Source: Pseudomonadota bacterium | GTDB lineage: Bacteria > Pseudomonadota > Gammaproteobacteria > Pseudomonadales > Pseudohongiellaceae | Length of the DNA: 7,709 bases | Assembly: GCA_022563075.1 (NCBI GenBank) | Contig: JADFOC010000115.1 | Span: 1 to 7,709 of the forward strand | Reading direction: 5' to 3' | Shown: positions 1-4,523 of the stretch, piece after piece | How positions within the stretch are numbered: the stretch's first letter is position 1 | Layout: the number at the start of each line of letters is the position of its first letter | Position numbers and translations under genes: made by a program | Notes under the pieces: generated by a model | What the model was told of the DNA's origin: nothing | What the model saw: the letters and a program-made list of their open reading frames with translations, nothing else | The model's database searches: none

Positions 1-171
1 CCCTCCAAAACACCCTGACCCAGCGCCTAATGCTGCACCCCCGATAATATTACCAACATTTCCTCCGTTAAAAGCCGCGCTTCCCCCGCCAACGACTGCT
101 CCAATTACAGCTCCTAAAACTCCTACACCACCGCTAACCTGCTCTATCTCTTCACTCGTCAATTCTCTCAT
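1..171 (-). CDS. Double-glycine-leader peptide, candidate class II microcin/bacteriocin (C-terminus beyond window)
   Basis: The 57 codons read from ATG at 171 to the window edge begin MRELTSEEIEQVSGG. This is a near-ideal leader for C39-peptidase ABC exporters of the colicin V type: charged start, hydrophobic spacing and a terminal Gly-Gly at residues 14-15. Cleavage after GG would release a mature peptide of at least 42 residues, starting VGVLGAVIGAVVGGG. It is rich in Gly, Ala, Val and Ile with repeated small-xxx-small spacing, as in pore-forming class II bacteriocins, and has one Cys (residue 55). The start is supported by AAGGAG six bases upstream (178-183). The family would act outside the cell, inserting in target membranes. 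No exporter, peptidase or immunity gene is visible; these could lie beyond the left edge. Other possibilities are a quorum peptide or a peptide modified after translation. The leader call is firm; antibacterial function is inferred. Confidence 0.8.
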   Translation of the reverse strand, partial: MRELTSEEIEQVSGGVGVLGAVIGAVVGGGSAAFNGGNVGNIIGGAALGAGSGCFGG

Positions 172-295
172 TTTCAACTCCTTTTGAAACATGCATTCAA
201 CTAAATCCACTGACCCTTTTGGTCAGCATTCTGAGTCTAGTCCTGAATATTTCAGAATTGAAGTTTTTGACGAAATTAGATGGTTATGGGTTGTG
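172..295 (-). promoter_or_regulatory. AT-rich leader region of the peptide gene
   Basis: This stretch lies between the broken end of the Old Yellow Enzyme pseudogene and the peptide start. It is AT-rich compared with the flanking gene (47 G/C among the 120 bases of 181-300) and must hold the peptide promoter unless transcription comes through the pseudogene. It holds the ribosome binding site AAGGAG (178-183) and a small palindrome (210-226). A weak minus-strand promoter can be proposed (TTCAAT, 17 bases, TAGACT), but it matches consensus too poorly to call. The small plus-strand open frames here show no recognisable protein. Confidence 0.45.
210..226 (-). repeat. Inverted repeat in the 5' leader of the peptide gene
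   Basis: CTGACC and GGTCAG (210-215 and 221-226) form a perfect 6-bp inverted repeat around a 5-base spacer, about 40 bases upstream of the peptide start. As RNA it would be a small hairpin; as DNA it could be an operator half-site pair. On the minus strand, the CTGA of its first arm can also pair with a TCAG just upstream (around 231-235) in a shorter, competing hairpin. There is no U-run, so it is not an intrinsic terminator. Function is unknown and chance remains possible. Confidence 0.35.
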
Positions 296-776
296 GCGGG
301 TTTTGACGGCATCGATCGCCGCCTGGGTATACGCCGCGATAAGTTCATCGATTTGGTCCATGCTCAGCGGTTCTAATACCTTTTCCCCTGGATGCAACAG
401 CCCCGATGGACTCGCTGTCGGATAATCCGGGTGCGGGCCTTGTCCCGGTTTTCGAATCGAGCCTACATGCCAAAGTTGTGGAGCAATTTTGCCACCGGCT
501 GCGTGCACGGCGTCCACCACCCGTTGCCAACCCTCTAGTACCGCACCATGAAGGCATGGAATCTTTACGTCGGAATAGGCTGCGTAGTGGGGAATTGTCG
601 TTCCCTCGGTGATAATGAAGCCAACACCGCCGATAGTACTCCCTTACATTCTCATCGGGGATGCCATCGGGGGAAAACTGCCGAGTCATGGGAGCCATGA
701 CGATGCGATTATCAAGTTGTAACTTGGGGTGATTGAAGGGTTTAAACCATACTTCTGGGTTGATTGAGGTATCCAA
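284..776 (-). pseudogene. Old Yellow Enzyme family NADH:flavin oxidoreductase, frameshifted N-terminal remnant
   Basis: The first part, from a TTG at 776, reads as the N-terminal strand of an FMN-dependent OYE barrel, including LDNRIVMAPMTRQFSPDG and then EYYRR. At about 627-632 the frame breaks. The next reading frame continues as GGVGFIITEGTTIPHYA, later KIAPQLWHVGS and LSMDQIDELIAAYTQAA, all OYE-like. The usual few residues between YYRR and GGVG are missing, so a deletion of a non-multiple of three (perhaps 8 or 11 bases) across a CGG-rich repeat is likely. Homology stops near AAIDAVKT, about 155 residues into a family of roughly 360. The HGAHGY-type substrate and flavin motifs are absent, and a stop follows at 284. 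The TTG start is uncertain because a stop codon lies directly upstream in frame. It sits downstream of the acid phosphatase gene on the same strand. Inactive. Confidence 0.85.
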
Positions 777-845
777 TCATGCGTAGCGCAAGCATTCTCG
801 TGGTTGCCTGCAAACTTGTCGAATCGAATAGTCTCCAGCGTTTTA

Positions 846-1679
846 TCAGGGTGTCCAGGCTTCACGAGTAGCCGCGTCCTTCAAGACTTGCCGGTTACGG
901 TCGCTGGGCGGGGGTTCCGAATCTCCAAATATGGCACGAATCCAATGGCCGTCTGTGGGGTTGGGGAACAGAATAAAATCGCGGCCATAGCGTTCACGAT
1001 CTTCCTGCATCAGGCTTAGCCTTTGCTCTACGCTGCTGCGGTAATATTTGCGCCGAAAATCATTCAAATTATCACCGAGAAACACCACTACCTCATAGTC
1101 CTGCATTATTCGCTGCTGTACCGTCTCCTTATTGGATGATTCGCGTAGCACGGTGAGGTGTTGTTGGTCCACGTAAGGAAAATCCCAGGCTTGTAAATTG
1201 GCCACCGCAATCTGATAGGTTGCATCCCCTTGATTACGGTTGGTCACATAGAACACTTCGACATTGTTGGATTCACAAAAACGCAGGAATTCAAGTGCAC
1301 CAGGGCTTGCAACGGCGCGATTTTCTGGCAACCATCGATCCCAACTGGCATCATCAAAAAAGTCCTGGCCTTGATTGATCAAGTAGCCCCAATAGTCGCT
1401 GGCCAGTAACAGAGTTTCATCTACATCGGTTACCACCGCCAGCGGTTTACTCGCACTTGTGTGATTGGCCAGCGCCAGCTCTACTCGCATCCGCGCCAGA
1501 TTGAAGCCCTGGTAATACAATGCACGGTATTCCGCCGCTGTCTGCTTCCAGGCTACTGCAACTAACAGGTTATTGTGTAACTCTTGACTATCCGCTTGTG
1601 GTGCTTGAGCATCCTGTCCCAGTGCAAACGATGTAGTAAAATAAAATAGCAGGCAGATGAGGTGCTTTAGCAGTTTCAT
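846..1679 (-). CDS. Exported HAD-family acid phosphatase, 5'-nucleotidase e(P4)-like
   Basis: A 277-residue secreted DDDD-type phosphatase of the class B/e(P4) acid phosphatase group, which removes phosphate from nucleoside monophosphates and similar esters in the periplasm or at the outer membrane. The start chosen is ATG 1679 because it opens a signal peptide (MKLLKHLICLLFYFTTSFALG). An upstream in-frame ATG at 1730 would bury the signal and has no ribosome site. No lipobox cysteine sits at the cleavage point, so unlike classical e(P4) it is probably soluble. Catalytic motifs are all present: nucleophile and acid Asp85/Asp87 in TDVDET, motif II Thr146 in FYVTNR, motif III Lys184 in SSNKE, motif IV GDNLNDF (Asp203, Asp207). 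It is divergent from surE, so the two may be co-regulated. The fold and chemistry are secure; the exact substrate is inferred. Confidence 0.9.
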   Translation of the reverse strand: MKLLKHLICLLFYFTTSFALGQDAQAPQADSQELHNNLLVAVAWKQTAAEYRALYYQGFNLARMRVELALANHTSASKPLAVVTDVDETLLLASDYWGYLINQGQDFFDDASWDRWLPENRAVASPGALEFLRFCESNNVEVFYVTNRNQGDATYQIAVANLQAWDFPYVDQQHLTVLRESSNKETVQQRIMQDYEVVVFLGDNLNDFRRKYYRSSVEQRLSLMQEDRERYGRDFILFPNPTDGHWIRAIFGDSEPPPSDRNRQVLKDAATREAWTP

Positions 1680-1710
1680 GATGAACTCAACTCTAGTTTG
1701 GTGCGAGTAT

Positions 1711-1739
1711 TTGTGAAATAACAGACCCATTTGTACTAT
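1711..1739 (+). promoter_or_regulatory. Candidate sigma-70 promoter for surE in the divergent control region
   Basis: TTGTGA (1711-1716) and TACTAT (1734-1739) are separated by 17 bases, which suits a sigma-70 promoter reading right toward surE. Initiation near 1746 would leave a leader of about 50 bases. Minus-strand reading of the same bases gives TATAGT, a possible -10 for the acid phosphatase gene, but no good -35 lies at proper distance. The two start codons are only 115 bases apart, so the promoters probably overlap or interfere. Confidence 0.45.
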
Positions 1740-1794
1740 ATTGCATGAATTCCTTTTAAATCTTACAACAATAATCAGTCACAGTGAGAACAGC

Positions 1795-2628
1795 ATGACA
1801 AAAGTCTTCCGACAATCATTGGCCATCGCCCTCATGGCTTTGCTTAGCCCCGCGCTCGCAGCACAATCCTATCGAGTATTACTCTCAAATGATGATGGAA
1901 TCGAGTCTCCTCTACTCGCCGCACTGCAGTTAGAACTTGCCGCCATGCCAGGAGTGGAGGTAGTGGTAGCGGCACCCGATGTGAATCAGTCGGGTAGCAG
2001 CCAATCCACTGCTGGCGGCCCTATCGTCGTCGACAAAATTTACCGGGACGGTAGTTTCTTTGGTTATGCCGTACATGGCAAACCAGCAGACGCAGTACGT
2101 TTTGGTCTGGTGGAACTAGGGAAAGACAATGCTTTTGATTTGGTTGTTTCTGGCATCAATCTTGGCGCTAATGTGGGAGACGTGTCACATTTGTCCGGCA
2201 CAGTCGGTGCCGCCATGGAGGGCTTGTATCAAGGTGTCCCAGCGATCGCCATATCGCAAGATGTGGAGGGTGTCGATACCGCGGCTTCGGCGAAATTCGC
2301 GACTCAACTGGTTGCACGGTATCAACAACATGGTGCACCCGTCGATGTCATGATTTCGATTAATATTCCCCGTGGCGAGCTTAAAGGAGTCCTGGTCCGA
2401 CCCATGGGTGATTCCTATTTAAGAACAATCGCCTATGACCTGGTTGAGCAATCCGACAATCAGTCGGTATATGAACGTGAGCGTATCATTGCGCAGTCTA
2501 CCGACACGAGTACGGATACCTATGCTTACCAACAAGGTTACATCACACTCACTCCGCTTAAATTTGACTGGACTGATTACGAACTAATCGATGAGCTTGA
2601 GTCCTGGGACTTACAGTTGGTCGAGTAA
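1795..2628 (+). CDS. surE: SurE 5'/3'-nucleotidase with a signal peptide
   Basis: SurE family metal-dependent phosphatase acting on nucleoside 5'- and 3'-monophosphates. The 277-residue reading from ATG 1795 starts with a Sec signal (basic MTKVFRQ, a hydrophobic core, cleavage after SPALA near residue 22). The SurE fold follows directly. Metal and active-site elements are intact: Asp33-Asp34 in LLSNDDGIESP, Ser66 in APDVNQSGSS, HGKPADAVRFG (94-104), and Asn122 in VVSGINLGANVGD followed by SGTVGAAMEG. The mature part, about 255 residues, is normal length for SurE. GTGAG just upstream supports this start; a TTG at 1741 in frame would add 18 residues before the signal and is rejected. Classical SurE is cytoplasmic, so export is the odd point here. 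It is probably co-transcribed with the DUF1857 gene 30 bases downstream. Confidence 0.93.
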   Translation: MTKVFRQSLAIALMALLSPALAAQSYRVLLSNDDGIESPLLAALQLELAAMPGVEVVVAAPDVNQSGSSQSTAGGPIVVDKIYRDGSFFGYAVHGKPADAVRFGLVELGKDNAFDLVVSGINLGANVGDVSHLSGTVGAAMEGLYQGVPAIAISQDVEGVDTAASAKFATQLVARYQQHGAPVDVMISINIPRGELKGVLVRPMGDSYLRTIAYDLVEQSDNQSVYERERIIAQSTDTSTDTYAYQQGYITLTPLKFDWTDYELIDELESWDLQLVE

Positions 2629-2658
2629 CCCTTCACTAATAATTCACGGGTTTGTGAT

Positions 2659-3135
2659 TTGCTGGAATTTGAACATATTGTACGGGTTAATGATCTGGCT
2701 GATGCCAGCCGAACTCCTTTAACTCGAAATCAATTATGGCAGGGATTGGTTCTGCGAGCTCGAAATCCGGATAAGTTTAATACCGGCCTGCAATGCAAAT
2801 TTGAAGAACGGGGTAAAAACGAATTCTTGCGCACTATAGAGGCAGGTGATACCAGCTTCTGTGAACGGGTAATACTGTATCCACAGGAAAAGATCTGTAC
2901 GAAAACCATAGCGGATAGGCAACAGATTAGCGCGGCAAGCACTGCCCTTATCGAAGAGCATGAGACCGGTGATTTATTTGTGCGCTTCACCTATAAACGA
3001 GAACTAGACACAAGCGATGATCAGGTGGACGTCGGCGAACATCTTAAAGCGGCCTATGTACAGATGGACCGAGACGCTATCGCCATGATCAGAGTGCTGG
3101 CTGAGAGCGAGTTATTTAACCAACCCATCAATTAG
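2659..3135 (+). CDS. DUF1857/AtaL-like SRPBCC family protein
   Basis: A 158-residue soluble protein of the AtaL-like SRPBCC (START/Bet v 1-like) group, recognised from its opening FEHIVRVND, LTRNQLWQGLVLRARNP (22-38), the FEERG and FLRTIEAGD strands, and the LFVRFTYKREL strand followed by a C-terminal helix. The family has a deep hydrophobic cavity; its biochemical role is not established, and no catalytic residues can be named. There is no signal peptide, so it is cytoplasmic. The start is not ATG: TTG at 2659 or CTG at 2662 fits the expected family N-terminus (ML/M-EFEHIV). No strong ribosome site precedes it, which suggests weak or coupled translation after surE, whose stop is 30 bases upstream. 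Family assignment is good; function is open. Confidence 0.8.
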   Translation: MLEFEHIVRVNDLADASRTPLTRNQLWQGLVLRARNPDKFNTGLQCKFEERGKNEFLRTIEAGDTSFCERVILYPQEKICTKTIADRQQISAASTALIEEHETGDLFVRFTYKRELDTSDDQVDVGEHLKAAYVQMDRDAIAMIRVLAESELFNQPIN

Positions 3136-3208
3136 CCGATTTGATCCAGAATGGTAAGCCTGGAATCTTAACCACCTAGGCCTATAAGCTCTCAGGACAC
3201 ACGGTTCT

Positions 3209-3238
3209 TTGATTCCTGCTATCGAATTGGTTTATGCT
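3209..3238 (+). promoter_or_regulatory. Candidate sigma-70 promoter for the hydrolase/cytochrome/quinoprotein cluster
   Basis: In the 142-base gap after the DUF1857 gene, TTGATT (3209-3214) and TATGCT (3233-3238) are spaced by 18 bases, giving a moderate sigma-70 match about 40 bases upstream of the hydrolase start. A 5-bp hairpin, CTGGT/ACCAG (around 3239-3254), would lie in the transcript leader. No operator palindrome is evident. Confidence 0.35.
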
Positions 3239-3277
3239 CTGGTCACTTTACCAGTTTAATAAATCAGGGCCCTAAAA

Positions 3278-4081
3278 ATGAAAAATATACTGAAAGTGAG
3301 CCTTGTCCCGATACTGCTGCTAATCTCCTCGCTCGCAATTGCCGATCGCCAGGCCAGCGATGATGAGAGTTATATTGATGATCCAAGGATACAGCACCGG
3401 AGTTACACGTTTCCCCCAACTGGTGAAACCATTCCCTACGCCCTGTTTGTCCCGTCCAAAGTTAGCGCCAGATCTAATGAAGGTGACAAGTCACCTTTGA
3501 TAGTTTCTCTACATGGCCTGGGTAGAAGCTATGATTGGCTTATGGGCTACCATGGCCTTCTGGATCAGGCAGAAGCCAACGGTTATATCGTGGTTACTCC
3601 GCTTGGCTACACTCGACGAGGTTGGTTTGGCTCCAGGCCACTGGAAGACATGGAAGATTCGTCCTATAGCGAACAGGATGTCATGGAAGTTATACGGCTG
3701 GTGCGCGATGAGTTCAATATCGATGATAACCGCCTCTATCTCTGGGGACATTCCATGGGTGGGGCAGGCACCTATCATATCGCCGCTAAATATCCAGATC
3801 TATTCGCCGCATTGGGGGTTGCGGCGCCGGCACCACAGCGCGATGCCGATATCGAGACAAGCCTCGAGAAGATACAACACTTACCAATCTTGGTATTACA
3901 GGGTGATGAAGATGGTTTGGTCACGCTGACCCGGCGCTGGGTAGCGAAAATGCGAGAGTTGGGAATGCAACACGTCTATGTCGAGATTCCGGGCGGTGAT
4001 CATTCACTGGTCATCTCTCAAAATAGTGCGCACATGCAAAAATTTATAGAATTTTTTAATATTGTGAGAAAGCAATACTAA
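3278..4081 (+). CDS. Exported serine alpha/beta hydrolase (esterase/peptidase, PHB depolymerase-like)
   Basis: A 267-residue secreted alpha/beta hydrolase. Residues 1-22 are a signal peptide (ends SSLAIA, then DRQAS). The core shows the oxyanion-loop HGLG (79-82), the nucleophile elbow GHSMGG with Ser159, an acidic residue Asp212 in LQGDEDGLV and the catalytic His242 in PGGDHSLV, in the right order and spacing for a triad. The layout resembles the COG4099 predicted peptidases and LpqC/feruloyl-esterase-type enzymes, where short N-terminal strands lead into YALFVPSK. Substrate cannot be read from sequence; small esters or polyester oligomers are possible. AGGG lies 8 bases before ATG 3278. It is followed 28 bases later by the cytochrome gene, so it probably heads an operon ending with the quinoprotein. 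Confidence 0.85.
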   Translation: MKNILKVSLVPILLLISSLAIADRQASDDESYIDDPRIQHRSYTFPPTGETIPYALFVPSKVSARSNEGDKSPLIVSLHGLGRSYDWLMGYHGLLDQAEANGYIVVTPLGYTRRGWFGSRPLEDMEDSSYSEQDVMEVIRLVRDEFNIDDNRLYLWGHSMGGAGTYHIAAKYPDLFAALGVAAPAPQRDADIETSLEKIQHLPILVLQGDEDGLVTLTRRWVAKMRELGMQHVYVEIPGGDHSLVISQNSAHMQKFIEFFNIVRKQY

Positions 4082-4084
4082 GGT

Positions 4085-4094
4085 GTCTTAAGAC
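4085..4094. repeat. 10-base perfect palindrome GTCTTAAGAC
   Basis: GTCTTAAGAC begins four bases after the hydrolase stop codon and lies just ahead of the cytochrome gene. It is too short with no loop to be a useful RNA hairpin, and may be chance or a protein-binding site. No second copy was noticed in the window. Confidence 0.3.
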
Positions 4095-4109
4095 GGTAAT
4101 GGAAATGAA

Positions 4110-4433
4110 ATGAATAGAATACTTTGCCCGCTTTTAGCCATCTTCACTTTTCTTATAGCCAGCAATTTAATGGCTGCGCCGTCTGATAACTTCGATGCCG
4201 CGCAGAAGTATCAGAATACCTGTTACGCCTGTCACGGCACCGGTGCCGCCCACGCTCCAGAGGTGGGCGATATTATCGAATGGGAAATTCGGCTGGAGAA
4301 GGGCCTTGATACACTGGTGCAAAATACCATTAAGGGTTTGAACGGGATGATGCCACCTAGAGGATTATGTACCGATTGCAGTGATGAAGACTTAAAGGCT
4401 GTAGTGGAGTATATGCTCGAAAGCAGCCAGTAA
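4110..4433 (+). CDS. Cytochrome c5-like monohaem c-type cytochrome
   Basis: A 107-residue periplasmic electron carrier. Residues 1-22 form a signal peptide ending in NLMA. The haem site is CYACH (Cys38, Cys41, His42), and the sixth ligand is the Met in GMMPPRG (most likely Met81). A second cysteine pair, CTDC (87-90), followed by SDEDLKAVVEYML, is the hallmark of the cytochrome c5 subgroup, where those cysteines form a disulfide. The mature length of about 85 residues is normal for that family. GGA sits 6 bases before ATG 4110. Placed next to a PQQ-type dehydrogenase, it is a likely electron acceptor for that enzyme, passing electrons on to a terminal oxidase; that pairing is inferred from position. 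Confidence 0.93.
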   Translation: MNRILCPLLAIFTFLIASNLMAAPSDNFDAAQKYQNTCYACHGTGAAHAPEVGDIIEWEIRLEKGLDTLVQNTIKGLNGMMPPRGLCTDCSDEDLKAVVEYMLESSQ

Positions 4434-4441
4434 ACTCACCT

Positions 4442-4491
4442 GGAGAGCCTCCGATCAAGTATCTGATGTCTATGCTTGATCGTGGGCTCCC
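4442..4491 (+). terminator. Strong hairpin between the cytochrome and quinoprotein genes
   Basis: CGATCAAG (4452-4459) and CTTGATCG (4475-4482) pair perfectly around a 15-base loop. The stem extends outward past a 2-base mismatch as GG-a-GAGCC (4442-4449) with GGCTCCC (4485-4491). The following tract, CTTTCC, is a poor U-run, so this is either a leaky intrinsic terminator that lowers expression of the dehydrogenase relative to the cytochrome, or a transcript-stabilising/processing hairpin. It ends 32 bases before the quinoprotein start. Confidence 0.6.
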
Positions 4492-4523
4492 TTTCCTGAC
4501 AATTAGAATGAGGAAGCAACCTG

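Noticed and set aside
1680..1730. Upstream ATG (1730) as start of the acid phosphatase
   Set aside because: It would put 17 residues before the signal peptide, has no ribosome binding site and overlaps the promoter region.
1741..1794. Upstream TTG (1741) as start of SurE
   Set aside because: It places polar residues ahead of a clear signal peptide, and falls at or before the likely transcription start; ATG 1795 has a better ribosome site.
3136..3277. Terminator after the DUF1857 gene
   Set aside because: Only short pairings (CCAG/CTGG, TAGGCCTA) were seen, with no U-run.
3513..3929. Plus-strand 138-residue open frame within the hydrolase gene
   Set aside because: It is an out-of-frame shadow: the hydrolase frame carries the triad and signal peptide, and this one has an unnatural Trp/Met-rich composition.
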